The notes beneath the pieces were generated by a model. It had not been told where the DNA came from, ran no database searches, and was given only the letters and a program-made list of their open reading frames with translations. Both the position numbers and the translations under genes were made by a program. Below, in pieces: positions 18,086 to 27,606 of a stretch of 64,000 bases of DNA (within the stretch, counting starts at the first letter, position 1; every line of letters starts with the position of its first letter). The DNA is from Spirabiliibacterium pneumoniae (GTDB lineage: Bacteria > Pseudomonadota > Gammaproteobacteria > Enterobacterales > Pasteurellaceae): NCBI RefSeq assembly GCF_014884995.1, contig NZ_JABMII010000004.1:62001-126000 (forward strand), written 5' to 3'.

Positions 18086-19308
18086 ATAATGTCGATATTA
18101 TCATTGTAGGCGGTGGCATGGTGGGGTTAGCCTTAGCGGCGTGTCTTGAGCAAAGTGCGGTCAACATTGCTATCATTGAGCCGCATCCGCCCAAAACACC
18201 GTGTGATGATGTGAGTTGTCGTGTCAGCGCCTTGAACCTCGCTAGCCAAAAAATGCTGCACCACCTTGGGCTGTGGCATGCCATTCGTGATCATCGCAGT
18301 TGTAGCTATCAACGCATGGCGGTATGGGAGAAAGACAGCTTTGCCAAAATTCAGTTCGACTGCCACGATTTTGGGCTAGACCAACTTGGGCATATTGTTG
18401 AAAACGATCTCATTCGCCACCATTTGTGGCAAAAAGTTCAGCAGCAACACAATGTCACCTTTTTCTCGCATCCGCTGAAAAATTTGCATATCAGCGATCA
18501 AGGCGCGGTAGCAAGTTTTGATAATGGCGAAATTTTACTGGCTAAATTGGTGGTCGGTGCCGACGGCGCAAATTCGTGGGTGCGCAAACAGTGCGATATG
18601 CCGCTGAATTTCCGTGACTATCAACATCATGCCTTAGTTTGCAATATTCGCACTGAACAACCTCACGCACATTGTGCGCGGCAACTGTTCAGCCATGATA
18701 GCATCCTTGCGCTGCTGCCGCTGCACGAACCGCACTTATGTTCTATCGTGTGGTCGCAGCCGCCTGATGTGGCAGCCGAACACTTGGCATTAAGCGAGGC
18801 TGAATTCAACAAAGCCTTAACGGTGGCAAGTGATGCCTGTCTGGGGCTATGTGATGTGGTCAGTGAACGGCGCACCATTGCGCTCACTGCACGCTTTGCC
18901 CGCAGTTTTGTGGCCAACCGCGTGGCGCTCATCGGCGATGCAGCGCACACCATTCACCCATTAGCTGGGCTTGGCGTGAATCTTGGCTTTATGGACGCAG
19001 TGGCGCTCGCACAGGAAATTGACGTGAATTTAAAGGCGCAGCGTGATATTGGTCAACACGCCCATCTGCGCCATTTTGAACGCTGGCGTAAAGCGGAGGC
19101 TGCCCAACTGCTGCTGGCAATGCAAGGCTTTAAATCGTTATTCAATCAAACCAATCCCGTGTTGCAACTGCTTCGCGGCGTAGGCATGAATGCAACCGAT
19201 CGCCTGCCGATGGTCAAACAACAATTAATGCAGCACGCCTTAGGGCTGGTGGGGGATTTGCCCGACATGATTCGCCAGATGCCAGTGGATGCGCTGCTTT
19301 TTGACTAA
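18082..19308 (+). CDS. ubiI: UbiI/VisC-type FAD-dependent ubiquinone hydroxylase
   Basis: Second FAD monooxygenase of the ubiquinone pathway, 408 residues. It begins NNVDIIIVGGGMVGLALAAC (FAD-binding GxGxxG) and contains VGADGANSWVR and GDAAHTIHPLAGLGVNLGF, the family's FAD motifs. Position after ubiH is that of E. coli ubiI (visC), which hydroxylates C5 of the ring. UbiF, a close relative, is the main alternative. The ATG overlaps the ubiH stop (ATGA). An uptake-signal copy falls inside residues 27-33. Confidence 0.85.
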   Translation: MNNVDIIIVGGGMVGLALAACLEQSAVNIAIIEPHPPKTPCDDVSCRVSALNLASQKMLHHLGLWHAIRDHRSCSYQRMAVWEKDSFAKIQFDCHDFGLDQLGHIVENDLIRHHLWQKVQQQHNVTFFSHPLKNLHISDQGAVASFDNGEILLAKLVVGADGANSWVRKQCDMPLNFRDYQHHALVCNIRTEQPHAHCARQLFSHDSILALLPLHEPHLCSIVWSQPPDVAAEHLALSEAEFNKALTVASDACLGLCDVVSERRTIALTARFARSFVANRVALIGDAAHTIHPLAGLGVNLGFMDAVALAQEIDVNLKAQRDIGQHAHLRHFERWRKAEAAQLLLAMQGFKSLFNQTNPVLQLLRGVGMNATDRLPMVKQQLMQHALGLVGDLPDMIRQMPVDALLFD

Positions 19309-19348
19309 CCGCACTTCGGTTTTATTTTGGGTTTTACTTTTGTTTTAA

Positions 19349-19366
19349 CGCCCTGCAATCAGGGCG
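19349..19366 (+). other. GC hairpin upstream of the sodium symporter gene
   Basis: CGCCCTG (19349-19355) pairs perfectly with CAGGGCG (19360-19366) across a 4-base loop. No T run follows. It could be a weak terminator of the ubi operon or a leader hairpin of the next gene. Confidence 0.4.
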
Positions 19367-19382
19367 CGTTTGAGATAACACA

Positions 19383-20747
19383 ATGACAACACAACAACAA
19401 CGACAAACGTGGTCAAGCAAATTGACGTATATTTTAACCGTGGCGGGAGCTACGGTGGGTTTTGGGGCAACGTGGCGCTTTCCTTATTTAGTCGGGCAAA
19501 ATGGCGGTGGTGCCTATGTTTTTTTATTTTGTATTGCTATGATTGTGATCGGCATCCCCATGATCTTAGTGGAAAATGTGATTGGGCGACGCATTCGTGT
19601 TAATGCCATTGATGCCTTTTCTGGCACGACCAATGGGAAACGCATACCGCACTTTTGGCGGATTGTCGGCTTTATGGGCATGGCGGGCGCTTTTTGTATC
19701 ATGGCGTATTACATGGTGCTTGGGGGCTGGGTGATTAACTACATCGTTAGCCTGATTGACGGACAGCTCGATCTCTCCGCCCCCGTGAGCGCGGCGCAAA
19801 CCAGCGCCTTTTTTGAACAAAGTATCACTCAAAGCCCGTGGGCAATTACGCTTTATACCTTTTTGTTTGTGCTTATCAACTATATTATTTTAGTCAAAGG
19901 CGTGATTGACGGGATCGAAAAATCGGTGAAATACCTCATGCCACTGCTGTTTATCTTTTTGCTTTGTATGGTAGTGCGCAACATCACGCTGCCTGGTGCG
20001 TGGGAGGGCATCCGTTTTTACCTTGAACCCGATTTTTCCAAAATTACACCAAAATTGTTTGTCTTTGTGCTCGGGCAAGTCTTTTTCGCCTTAAGCCTTG
20101 GCTTTGGGGTGATCATCACGCTGTCAAGCTATCTCGATAAAGGCGAAAACTTGGTGCAAACGGCGGTCATCACTGGGATTGTGAACACATTGATTGCCGT
20201 GCTGGCGGGCTTTATGATTTTCCCTTCCCTGTTTACGTTTGGGGTTGCGCCCAACTCTGGCCCGACACTGGTGTTTCAAAGTTTGCCAATCGTGTTTTCC
20301 AATATGTGGGCAAGCACTTTTTTCGCCGTGATTTTCTTCTCTTTGTTGCTCATTGCGGCGCTCACCACCTCATTGACGATTTATGAAGTCATGATCACCG
20401 CCTTGCAGGAAAAAACCAAAATCAACCGCCGCTTAGCCATTTTATTTGTGCTTGGCGGGGTATTTATTGCAGGCAATATCCCATCTATTTTAAGCTACGG
20501 CCCGTGGGAGAATGTGCGCATTTTGGGCAACAACATCTTCGATGCCTTTGATTACCTCAGCGGCAATATCCTGTTTATGCTCACCGCCCTAGGCTGTGCG
20601 CTGTTTGTCGGCTTTGTGATTGGCAACGAGGCCAAAGCCGAGCTGCGCCTGCCCGCCAATTCTCGCTTTGCCAGGATATGGTTTCAATACGTCAAATTCA
20701 TTGTTCCACTGGTCATTTTACTGATTTTTATCAGTAATCTACTCTAA
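19383..20747 (+). CDS. Sodium-dependent transporter, neurotransmitter:sodium symporter family
   Basis: Inner-membrane Na+-coupled amino-acid-type transporter of the NSS (LeuT) family, 454 residues with about eleven hydrophobic spans. The first helix holds the sodium-site signature TVAGATVGFGATWRFPYLVGQ in pieces (GFGATWRFPYL at about residues 21-31, NGGGAYVFLF after it). The later FGVIITLSSYLDKGENLV segment is also family-like. Substrate cannot be told from sequence. No strong ribosome site precedes the ATG. It ends with an inverted USS pair. Confidence 0.88.
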   Translation: MTTQQQRQTWSSKLTYILTVAGATVGFGATWRFPYLVGQNGGGAYVFLFCIAMIVIGIPMILVENVIGRRIRVNAIDAFSGTTNGKRIPHFWRIVGFMGMAGAFCIMAYYMVLGGWVINYIVSLIDGQLDLSAPVSAAQTSAFFEQSITQSPWAITLYTFLFVLINYIILVKGVIDGIEKSVKYLMPLLFIFLLCMVVRNITLPGAWEGIRFYLEPDFSKITPKLFVFVLGQVFFALSLGFGVIITLSSYLDKGENLVQTAVITGIVNTLIAVLAGFMIFPSLFTFGVAPNSGPTLVFQSLPIVFSNMWASTFFAVIFFSLLLIAALTTSLTIYEVMITALQEKTKINRRLAILFVLGGVFIAGNIPSILSYGPWENVRILGNNIFDAFDYLSGNILFMLTALGCALFVGFVIGNEAKAELRLPANSRFARIWFQYVKFIVPLVILLIFISNLL

Positions 20748-20751
20748 AAAT

Positions 20752-20776
20752 AAAAGTGCGGTTTGACCGCACTTTG
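20752..20776 (+). terminator. USS-pair hairpin after the symporter gene
   Basis: AAAGTGCGGT (20753-20762) and ACCGCACTTT (20766-20775) with a 3-base loop, starting just after the stop. The T run is weak. Confidence 0.55.
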
Positions 20777-20858
20777 CCCCTTTAAAACTTGCAATTTTGC
20801 CTAAAAAGAGTAAAATCTGACAGCTTTTCGTATCTTTCTCAGTGCGAAATGCGTGTTG

Positions 20859-20890
20859 CCCTTACCTTCGAAATAAGGGTTTTTATTTTA
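20859..20890 (+). terminator. Terminator-like hairpin in the rpsP leader (possible attenuator)
   Basis: CCCTTA (20859-20864) pairs with TAAGGG (20874-20879), followed by TTTTTATTTTA. It lies 30 bases before the rpsP ATG and downstream of likely promoter sequence, so it would sit in the operon leader and might attenuate S16 operon transcription. Confidence 0.5.
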
Positions 20891-20910
20891 CTATCAACTT
20901 AGAGGACGCT

Positions 20911-21159
20911 ATGGTAACCATTCGTTTATCTCGTGGCGGAGCAAAAAAACGCCCATTTTATCAAGTAGTTGTAGCGGATAGCCGCTGCCCACGTGACGGC
21001 CGTTTTATCGAGCGTGTTGGATTTTTCAATCCATTAGCAGCGGGTAAAGCAGAACGTTTGCGTATCGATCTTGAGCGCATCAATGCGTGGCAAGAAAAAG
21101 GTGCGACCGTGTCAGAACGTGTTGCAACCTTGATTAAAGAAGCTCAAAAAGCAGCTTAA
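20911..21159 (+). CDS. rpsP: 30S ribosomal protein S16
   Basis: 82-residue ribosomal protein of the small subunit. It begins [19 protein letters not shown], the universal S16 start, and continues with [31 protein letters not shown] precedes the ATG. First gene of the rpsP-rimM-trmD-rplS operon, whose order is that of E. coli. Confidence 0.98.
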   Translation: MVTIRLSRGGAKKRPFYQVVVADSRCPRDGRFIERVGFFNPLAAGKAERLRIDLERINAWQEKGATVSERVATLIKEAQKAA

Positions 21160-21176
21160 TCGAATAGAGCGTGGCA

Positions 21177-21701
21177 ATGAATAAGCAAAACATCACCACC
21201 GTAGGCAAGCTTGGTTCAACTTACGGTATCCGTGGATGGCTGCGCCTTTATTCGTCCACCGAACATATTGAAAGCATTTTTGACTACCAACCTTGGCATT
21301 TGTTAATCCAAGGCACATGGCAACCTACAGAGCTGGAAAGCTGGCGCTATCATAAAAACGATCTGATTGTGAAACTCAAAGGCATTGACGATCGTGAAGC
21401 GGCACAACGTTTGACTAATGCGCAAATTGGTGTTGACGCAGATAACTTTCCTCCATTGGAAGAAGGTTACTACTGGCACGATTTGATCGGCTGTCAAATG
21501 ATCAACCTGCAAGGCTATCAGCTTGGCACCGTGACTGCAATGATGGAAACTGGTTCCAACGATGTTTTTGTAGTAAAAGCCAATGTAAATGATGCTTTCG
21601 ACAAACAAGAGCGGTTAATCCCGTATCTTGAACAAACAGTAGTTAAAAGAGTCGATCTCACCACCAAAACGATTGAGGTGGATTGGGACGCTGGTTTCTA
21701 A
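21177..21701 (+). CDS. rimM: Ribosome maturation factor RimM
   Basis: Helps assemble the head of the 30S subunit, binding S19. 174 residues from the ATG at 21177; a GTG six bases upstream is possible. The N-domain has [19 protein letters not shown] and the PRC-barrel C-domain has [14 protein letters not shown] and ends IEVDWDAGF, all close to E. coli RimM. It lies between rpsP and trmD with short gaps. Confidence 0.97.
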   Translation: MNKQNITTVGKLGSTYGIRGWLRLYSSTEHIESIFDYQPWHLLIQGTWQPTELESWRYHKNDLIVKLKGIDDREAAQRLTNAQIGVDADNFPPLEEGYYWHDLIGCQMINLQGYQLGTVTAMMETGSNDVFVVKANVNDAFDKQERLIPYLEQTVVKRVDLTTKTIEVDWDAGF

Positions 21702-21717
21702 CCTCAGGCTGTGAGCG

Positions 21718-22452
21718 ATGTGGATTGGAATTATTACGTTATTTCCAGAGATGTTTCACGCAATCACAGATTATGGCGTAACAGGCCGAGCAGTTAAACA
21801 CAATTTGCTTGAGGTGCATTGTTGGAATCCGCGGGATTTTACCTTTGACAAACATTCCACCGTGGACGATCGCCCCTACGGCGGTGGCCCTGGAATGTTG
21901 ATGATGGTACAACCCCTGCGTGATGCCATTCATGCAGCCAAACAAGTCGCTGGTGAGGGTGTGAAAGTGATTTACCTCTCACCACAAGGGCGCAAACTCG
22001 ACCAACGTGGCGTTGAGCAGCTGTCCCAAAATCAGAAAATGATTTTGGTGTGCGGGCGCTACGAAGGCATTGATGAACGCGTGATTGACGCGGAAATCGA
22101 TGAAGAGTGGTCGATTGGGGACTATGTCCTCACAGGTGGCGAACTGCCTGCGATGACATTAATTGATGCCGTTGCCCGATTCGTGCCTGGTGTGCTAGGC
22201 AAACAAGCCTCGCGAGAAGAAGATTCTTTCGCACAAGGCTTGCTCGATTGCCCACACTACACCCGCCCTGAAGTGCTAGACGGTGTAGCCGTGCCCGAAG
22301 TGTTATTGTCGGGAAACCATGCGGAAATTCGCAAATGGCGATTAAAACAGTCATTGCACCGCACGTTAACCCGTCGCCCTGAGCTATTAGAAAGCCTAGC
22401 TCTGACTGACGAACAAAGCGTGCTGCTCGAGCAAATCAAGCAGCAAAAGTAA
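21718..22452 (+). CDS. trmD: tRNA (guanine37-N1)-methyltransferase TrmD
   Basis: SPOUT-class enzyme that methylates G37 of tRNAs next to the anticodon to prevent frameshifts. 244 residues. Visible motifs: [12 protein letters not shown] at the start, [13 protein letters not shown], and the knotted SAM site around [24 protein letters not shown] and [15 protein letters not shown]. It begins 16 bases after rimM. Confidence 0.98.
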   Translation: MWIGIITLFPEMFHAITDYGVTGRAVKHNLLEVHCWNPRDFTFDKHSTVDDRPYGGGPGMLMMVQPLRDAIHAAKQVAGEGVKVIYLSPQGRKLDQRGVEQLSQNQKMILVCGRYEGIDERVIDAEIDEEWSIGDYVLTGGELPAMTLIDAVARFVPGVLGKQASREEDSFAQGLLDCPHYTRPEVLDGVAVPEVLLSGNHAEIRKWRLKQSLHRTLTRRPELLESLALTDEQSVLLEQIKQQK

Positions 22453-22486
22453 GATTCAGTTACATCTAGGAATAAAGGTATTTATT

Positions 22487-22834
22487 ATGAGTAACATTAT
22501 TAAACAACTTGAAGAAGAACAATTGAAAAAAGACGTGCCGAGCTTCCGTCCAGGTGACACTTTGGAAGTGAAGGTATGGGTAGTTGAAGGTAGTAAAAGA
22601 CGTTTGCAAGCGTTCGAAGGCGTGGTTATCGCAGTTCGCAACCGCGGCTTGCATTCAGCATTTACCCTGCGCAAAATCTCTAACGGTGTAGGCGTTGAGC
22701 GTACATTCCAAACGCACTCCCCTGTTATTGACAGCATCAGCGTGAAACGTAAAGGTGCGGTTCGTCAAGCCAAACTTTACTACTTACGTGAACGTAGCGG
22801 TAAATCAGCCCGTATTAAAGAGCGCTTGAACTAA
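22487..22834 (+). CDS. rplS: 50S ribosomal protein L19
   Basis: 115-residue protein at the subunit interface of the ribosome. It begins [19 protein letters not shown] and carries [13 protein letters not shown] and [18 protein letters not shown], the conserved L19 segments. Last gene of the operon; a strong terminator follows. Confidence 0.98.
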   Translation: MSNIIKQLEEEQLKKDVPSFRPGDTLEVKVWVVEGSKRRLQAFEGVVIAVRNRGLHSAFTLRKISNGVGVERTFQTHSPVIDSISVKRKGAVRQAKLYYLRERSGKSARIKERLN

Positions 22835-22853
22835 TAACCGCACTTTATACAAT

Positions 22854-22884
22854 AAAAAAGGCCTGGGGAAACCAAGCCTTTTTT
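22854..22884 (+). terminator. Terminator of the rpsP-rplS operon
   Basis: AAAAAAGGC pairs with GCCTTTTTT, extended by TGG/CCA across the loop, and followed by T residues. It is nearly symmetrical, so it could also stop transcription of the AT-rich island genes arriving on minus. Confidence 0.85.
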
Positions 22885-22905
22885 ATGATTTTAATATAAA
22901 TTTCA

Positions 22906-23241
22906 TTAGAAAATTTTATCATACTTCACTAATACTGAGCCGACAGAATTAACTCGAAATGTGATATCATACTTACCATTCAATTCTTCATTACTAAGCT
23001 CCAAATAAGCTGAGCAAGTAAGTAAATTTCTTGCATGCTCAACCTCACGAACTTGAGACACATCAATGACTTCACCTAATGAAAAACCAATGCCAACAAT
23101 AGGTATTTCACTAAAAATCAGTTCGGCTGAACACTTTGTTGGCACAGAATACAACGTCAATGATCGACTTTCCTCAGCTAAAGACGCGCCTGAAAAAATC
23201 ACATTACCTATTAAAATAAAAACGATTTTTCTCAACTTCAT
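22906..23241 (-). CDS. Unknown secreted protein, 111 residues
   Basis: I do not recognise it. It begins MKLRKIVFILIGNVIFSGASLAEE, which in short form is a basic start, a hydrophobic core (residues 5-20) and a signal-peptidase site near SLA/EE. The mature part of about 88 residues has two cysteines (residues 37 and 76), possibly one disulfide, so it is probably periplasmic. Its ATG overlaps the upstream gene's stop as ATGA, so it is translated with that gene. The region is AT-rich and has no uptake signal, unlike its surroundings. Confidence 0.7.
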   Translation of the reverse strand: MKLRKIVFILIGNVIFSGASLAEESRSLTLYSVPTKCSAELIFSEIPIVGIGFSLGEVIDVSQVREVEHARNLLTCSAYLELSNEELNGKYDITFRVNSVGSVLVKYDKIF

Positions 23242-23774
23242 TCTCTCATCCTTTTACACTCTTTAAAACCTGATGCATTCTCCTGTGCGCTTCTAAGGCT
23301 AGGTTTGAAGATTGCTGATAATTTATTGTCTAAGTAAACCTCAAAATAACTTGCATTCTTAATAGCATCCGAGAATCGATACCAATCATTAAGTTCTCTG
23401 ATGAACAGTTCTGAGCCGCTTTTATCGTCTGATGACGTCATCAGACTAGGAATAAAGTATTGTTGACCATCAATCACAATAATCATCATTTTATCTACTG
23501 ACACCTCATTTTCTTCATGACTAGCTCCATCTATCTTGTTTTTGATAAAACCAAGCACGCCCCTGTTTTTTTGATATAAACTGACGGACGACAAATGTTG
23601 ATCTTCAGAAAAGCCTAAATCACACGTTACAACAAATCTATCGCCTACATCGTTAGTCAGGGTATATTCATAAACTCCCATATTTCCACCAAAAATCCAA
23701 TAATTAGGTAAAACATCATCAGAAAATGACGGTAAAGACACAAAAAAGGAGAGTAAAATACACAATCTTTTCAT
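23238..23774 (-). CDS. Unknown secreted protein, 178 residues
   Basis: Not recognised. From the ATG at 23774 the product opens MKRLCILLSFFVSLPSFSDD, a clear signal peptide with cleavage near FS/DD; an upstream in-frame ATG at 23786 is weaker. The mature protein has cysteines near residue 53 and close to the C-terminus, and no membrane span, so a periplasmic or surface role is likely. It overlaps the 111-residue gene by four bases and follows the GYF_2-type membrane gene by 71 bases, all on one strand. AT-rich and USS-free, so probably acquired. Confidence 0.7.
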   Translation of the reverse strand: MKRLCILLSFFVSLPSFSDDVLPNYWIFGGNMGVYEYTLTNDVGDRFVVTCDLGFSEDQHLSSVSLYQKNRGVLGFIKNKIDGASHEENEVSVDKMMIIVIDGQQYFIPSLMTSSDDKSGSELFIRELNDWYRFSDAIKNASYFEVYLDNKLSAIFKPSLRSAQENASGFKECKRMRE

Positions 23775-23845
23775 TAAAGTCACCATTATTAAACTATCAA
23801 AGAAAGAAGGAATGAAAAACATTCCTTCAAATTTAAACTATTGTA

Positions 23846-24403
23846 CTATGCTGCCGAAATAATTAATGACAATACAAAACATACTATCCAAACAATAAAA
23901 TATGCCAAATTATGTTTTAGTGCATTCGCCCTTTGGTACAAGTAAACTGGTACTAACCATACCCAGAAACTAAATTTAGTTGTATCCACTCCAGCCTTCT
24001 CTAATTTTTTCTCATCAAAGATGCCTAGACCAATATTTAAAACCAGAGTAATCCACCAATATTTCATGTCATAAAAACCTTGCAATACGCAATAATCATT
24101 TCCTCGACATGTAAATCCTAATGCAAGAGCACGAATTACATCCGATAGAATAGGTGCAAATGCAAGTATCCAGACAATAGCATTGCTTACACTTTTACCT
24201 GTCAATGGTGGGGGTGCTAAATCAAATATATAGTCCTTTAATTCGGACGCTTCTATTTTTATCCAATCAGGATAACCTTTTTTCCACACCATGACCCCAT
24301 AGCTAATTTGGTTATGCTGAATAAAATTCACCATTTCATCTTGGCTAAAAGGCCCCTTTCTTTCACCCTTAATTTCGTAGAACCACATTACTTCACTATC
24401 CAT
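23846..24403 (-). CDS. GYF_2 (DUF4339)-type membrane protein
   Basis: 185 residues from the ATG at 24403, which follows GGAGATATTT; a TTG four codons upstream is less likely. Residues 5-55 look like a GYF_2/DUF4339 domain: WFYEIKGERKGPFSQDEM, then VMVWKKGYPDWIKIE. After a short linker with PPPL come three or four hydrophobic spans (about residues 75-185). Such proteins place a peptide-binding-like domain in the cytosol beside a membrane bundle; function is unknown. It is first of three co-directional genes of the AT-rich island. Confidence 0.75.
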   Translation of the reverse strand: MDSEVMWFYEIKGERKGPFSQDEMVNFIQHNQISYGVMVWKKGYPDWIKIEASELKDYIFDLAPPPLTGKSVSNAIVWILAFAPILSDVIRALALGFTCRGNDYCVLQGFYDMKYWWITLVLNIGLGIFDEKKLEKAGVDTTKFSFWVWLVPVYLYQRANALKHNLAYFIVWIVCFVLSLIISAA

Positions 24404-24567
24404 AAATATCTCCAAAATAATTTAAAAACCACTTGACATCGATTTTAAAAAATCGCTTAATTTTACAGCACAGCACAGCACAAGCACTTTGCAACTCTTT
24501 TTTCTATTCCTTCTTCGCTTATTATCGTGCCACTTTACAACTCAGTGCAAAACCGTATCATAGCGCC

Positions 24568-25056
24568 ATGAATATGCGAATTTTATCCATTCAAATCCAA
24601 CGGCGGTTGCGAGCGTGTTTAAATCTTGCGCAGGCACATTTCCACCGCACTTTTCCTATGCCGAGTGTGCTCTATAATGTCCGTGGGCTTAAGGCGGGCG
24701 TGGCTTATCTGCAACAAAATGAGATCCGCCTTAACCGCACTTTATTAGAGCAAAACCCTGAGGAATTTATCCGCGAAACAGTGCCACACGAGTTGGCACA
24801 TTTGATTGTTTATCAACACTATGGTCGGCGAGCTAAACCCCACGGGCAGGAGTGGCGGTTTGTGATGGAAGAAGTGTTTAAACTACCAGCGAACGTGTGC
24901 CACGAGTATGACACTACATCGGTGCGTGGCAAAACAGTCGAGTATCAATGTGATTGCCAAATTCACCAGCTAGGTATACGCAAACATCATCGTATACAAT
25001 CACAAAGTGCGGTCTATCGCTGTCGTAAGTGTAAAAGTGTGTTGCGCGAAATGTGA
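24568..25056 (+). CDS. sprT: SprT-family zinc metalloprotease-like protein
   Basis: 162 residues from the ATG at 24568, close to the E. coli SprT length of 165; the frame is open 45 codons further up but that part has no family similarity. The zinc-protease motif is HELAH at residues 74-78 (VPHELAHLIVYQHYG), with a third ligand likely at H92 in KPHGQEW. A C-terminal zinc-ribbon-like part has CDCQIHQ and YRCRKCKS. Cellular role is not settled. It converges on xerC, with no gap between the two stops. Confidence 0.9.
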   Translation: MNMRILSIQIQRRLRACLNLAQAHFHRTFPMPSVLYNVRGLKAGVAYLQQNEIRLNRTLLEQNPEEFIRETVPHELAHLIVYQHYGRRAKPHGQEWRFVMEEVFKLPANVCHEYDTTSVRGKTVEYQCDCQIHQLGIRKHHRIQSQSAVYRCRKCKSVLREM

Positions 25057-25953
25057 TTATTTTTTGCGCTTCGCTCGTGGGTGGGCGCTATCATAGACTT
25101 TGGCGAGATGTTGAAAATCCAAATGGGTATAAATTTGTGTTGTGGAAAGGTTGGCATGCCCCAAAAGCTCTTGCACGGCACGCAAGTCTGCGCTGGATTC
25201 TAGCATATGGGTGGCGAAAGAATGGCGTAATTTATGTGGGTTCAAATGCGCTTTAATCCCTTGTCGTTTGCCCCACAGTTCCATGCGCTGCTGAATCGCA
25301 CGATGGCTGATGCGCTTGCCACGCTGACTGACAAATAATGCGTCGTCCTCAGGGTTAAACAGCGCACGCACAGCCAGCCAGTTTTTGATGGCATGCGCAG
25401 CATAGCGCCCATAGGGCAAAATGCGCTCTTTATTGCCTTTTCCAATCACCCGCAGTTCACGTGCACGCCCTGAGACATCTTGCACATTAAGTTGCTGTAA
25501 TTCATTTAAACGCAGCCCCGCGCTATACATTAGCTCCATCATAGCAAGATCGCGCAGATCGATAGGTTCTTGGCTATCACTTTGCAACAACTGGCTGACT
25601 TGTTCTGCATCCATATTTTTTGGCAAATGCTTAGGCTGTTTCGGTGCTGAAACACTGGCAGCAGGGTTGGAATGCAGCACGCCTTGCGCCACCAAATATT
25701 TCATAAATCCGCGCAGGCTAGAAAGGCGCAGTGCTAGACTTTTGGCATTCAAGCCTTGCTGATGGCTTTTCGCCAGCACAAATCGCACCACTGCGCTATC
25801 CACCTGTTGCCAATCTTGGATGTCATAGTCCACCAGCAGGGCAATGATCTGTTCGAGCTGGCGGGTATAATTTTCCAGCGTGTGAGCGCTCAAGCCGCGC
25901 TCGATGCGAAGAAAATCCAAATACCCTTTTAACGGTACATACAAAGGCGTCAT
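25057..25953 (-). CDS. xerC: Site-specific tyrosine recombinase XerC
   Basis: Works with XerD at dif to resolve chromosome dimers. 298 residues. N-terminal SAM-like domain (about 1-90), catalytic domain after 110. Active-site residues are all present: R148 (AGLRLNEL), K172 (GKGNKER), H240 and R243 ([12 protein letters not shown]), H266 ([12 protein letters not shown]) and the nucleophile Y275. Its ATG overlaps the DUF484 gene stop as ATGA, matching the dapF-DUF484-xerC order of E. coli. Confidence 0.97.
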   Translation of the reverse strand: MTPLYVPLKGYLDFLRIERGLSAHTLENYTRQLEQIIALLVDYDIQDWQQVDSAVVRFVLAKSHQQGLNAKSLALRLSSLRGFMKYLVAQGVLHSNPAASVSAPKQPKHLPKNMDAEQVSQLLQSDSQEPIDLRDLAMMELMYSAGLRLNELQQLNVQDVSGRARELRVIGKGNKERILPYGRYAAHAIKNWLAVRALFNPEDDALFVSQRGKRISHRAIQQRMELWGKRQGIKAHLNPHKLRHSFATHMLESSADLRAVQELLGHANLSTTQIYTHLDFQHLAKVYDSAHPRAKRKK

Positions 25954-26642
25954 GAGATACGCTCAATCAGCCAATAATTCAGTTGACGCTCAATCACATT
26001 CGCCAATTGCTGCAAAAAGGTAGTATCTTGCGCAGGGTGAAAATGGCGCTCATCTCGGGCGGAAAACACCAGCACCGCAGTATAAGGCTTTTTCGATTTG
26101 CGCTTGCCCAATAAGCAAAACGCCACTGAACCGAGTGGAAAATCCTCTGGTAAGAACATTAAGGTTTTTTCACGGTGGGTCAACTTGCCGAGGTAATGTC
26201 GCTTTAAACCAAAGCGTTCTAGGCGGATAATTTCAAATGCGCTGCGATCGAGCCAATTTTCATTGGGAATATGCTCACTGCTCTCCCAACTGTCGCGAAA
26301 AATCAGCACCGTACCTTTAAGCAGCCCAAGTGCGGTTGTCCACTCTTGCAGTGTCGCCATGCCTTGGCTAAACGTTTTGCTTTTACTTAACCGCTCTTGC
26401 AGTGGCAGCAAACTGAAAAACATACGTTCATTGTGCTCGGCAATGGTACGAATGGTCGTGAGTTCATGCGCTTGCACAGCAAGCTGCTCACGTTGGCGTT
26501 GTAATGTTGCCTCCACCAATGAGAGCACACCTTTTTCGTAATGGTGAATTTCGAGGCTATCAAGCAGCGCCTGATGGCGTTGAAAAAATTGAGGGTGGGC
26601 TTTTAAATAGGCCACCACCGCACTTTCACTTATGTCATCCAT
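25950..26642 (-). CDS. DUF484 family protein
   Basis: 230-residue GAF-like protein of the DUF484 family found between dapF and xerC in many gammaproteobacteria; no function established. It begins [19 protein letters not shown], typical of the family, followed by a helical segment and a GAF-like C-terminal half. An uptake-signal copy encodes residues around ESAVVAY. Starts eight bases after dapF ends and overlaps xerC by four bases. Confidence 0.9.
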   Translation of the reverse strand: MDDISESAVVAYLKAHPQFFQRHQALLDSLEIHHYEKGVLSLVEATLQRQREQLAVQAHELTTIRTIAEHNERMFFSLLPLQERLSKSKTFSQGMATLQEWTTALGLLKGTVLIFRDSWESSEHIPNENWLDRSAFEIIRLERFGLKRHYLGKLTHREKTLMFLPEDFPLGSVAFCLLGKRKSKKPYTAVLVFSARDERHFHPAQDTTFLQQLANVIERQLNYWLIERIS

Positions 26643-26650
26643 ATTTTAAC

Positions 26651-27475
26651 TCACAATCGAATATAACCATCATACACATGCACAGCGTCGCCCCGCATAT
26701 AAAGCGGCTGACCTTCGCCACGCCAGTCAATCCATAATTTACCGCCTGGCAGCTGTACCTCCACGCTTTCATCAAGTGCGCCTTGCATAATGCCCACTGC
26801 CACTGCCGCACAAGCACCACTGCCACAGGCTTGCGTTTCGCCTGCGCCACGTTCAAATACACGCAATTTGACCGCACTTCGGCTAATAATTTGCATAAAG
26901 CCAATATTGGCACGCTCAGGAAAACGCTCATGACATTCCAACAAGGCACCTAAGCGCGTCACAGGTGCAGTATCAACATTATCCACGGTTAATACACAAT
27001 GGGGATTACCCATCGACACAACCCCGCAAAGTGCGGTTTCAAATTCCGTGCGCAAAATATAATTTTTCTCAAATTTATTGGCGATAAAAGGCACTTTGGC
27101 TGGCTCCCAAATCGGTTGCCCCATATTAACGCGAATTTGCTGATCATCACCAATAGTCAGCGTCATTTTGCCTTTTTGTGTACTAACTTTAATCTCTTTT
27201 TTATGGGTTAACCCCTTAAGCTGCACAAAACGCGCAAAACAACGAGCGCCATTGCCACACTGCGCCACTTCGCTGCCATCAGCATTGAAAATACGGTAGT
27301 GAAAATCCACATCAGGATCGTAGGGTGGCTCCACCAACAGCAGCTGATCAAACCCCACCCCACGGTGACGGTCGGCCAGCTGGCGAATAATGGCTTGCGT
27401 CAAATAGACATTTTGCGTCACGCCATCAAGCACCATAAAATCATTGCCCAAGCCGTGCATTTTTGAAAACTGCAT
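26651..27475 (-). CDS. dapF: Diaminopimelate epimerase
   Basis: Converts LL- to meso-diaminopimelate for lysine and peptidoglycan synthesis. 274 residues, exactly the family length. The two catalytic cysteines are C73 (AQCGNGARC) and C217 ([11 protein letters not shown]). It begins [27 protein letters not shown] precedes the ATG. First gene of a three-gene unit with DUF484 and xerC. Confidence 0.98.
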   Translation of the reverse strand: MQFSKMHGLGNDFMVLDGVTQNVYLTQAIIRQLADRHRGVGFDQLLLVEPPYDPDVDFHYRIFNADGSEVAQCGNGARCFARFVQLKGLTHKKEIKVSTQKGKMTLTIGDDQQIRVNMGQPIWEPAKVPFIANKFEKNYILRTEFETALCGVVSMGNPHCVLTVDNVDTAPVTRLGALLECHERFPERANIGFMQIISRSAVKLRVFERGAGETQACGSGACAAVAVGIMQGALDESVEVQLPGGKLWIDWRGEGQPLYMRGDAVHVYDGYIRL

Positions 27476-27606
27476 TTTCTATCCTTTATTAAAATCTTAT
27501 AGTGGCATTATAGAGTTAAGCGCCGCGCTTGTCTAAACAATCCAATAATTGGCGAACACTTTGCGCTGTGGTAGCATAAGACAAATTGCAATTACACTCT
27601 CTGATT

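Noticed and set aside
24433-24567. N-terminal extension of sprT
   Set aside because: The extra 45 codons have no family similarity; the start at 24568 gives the normal SprT length.
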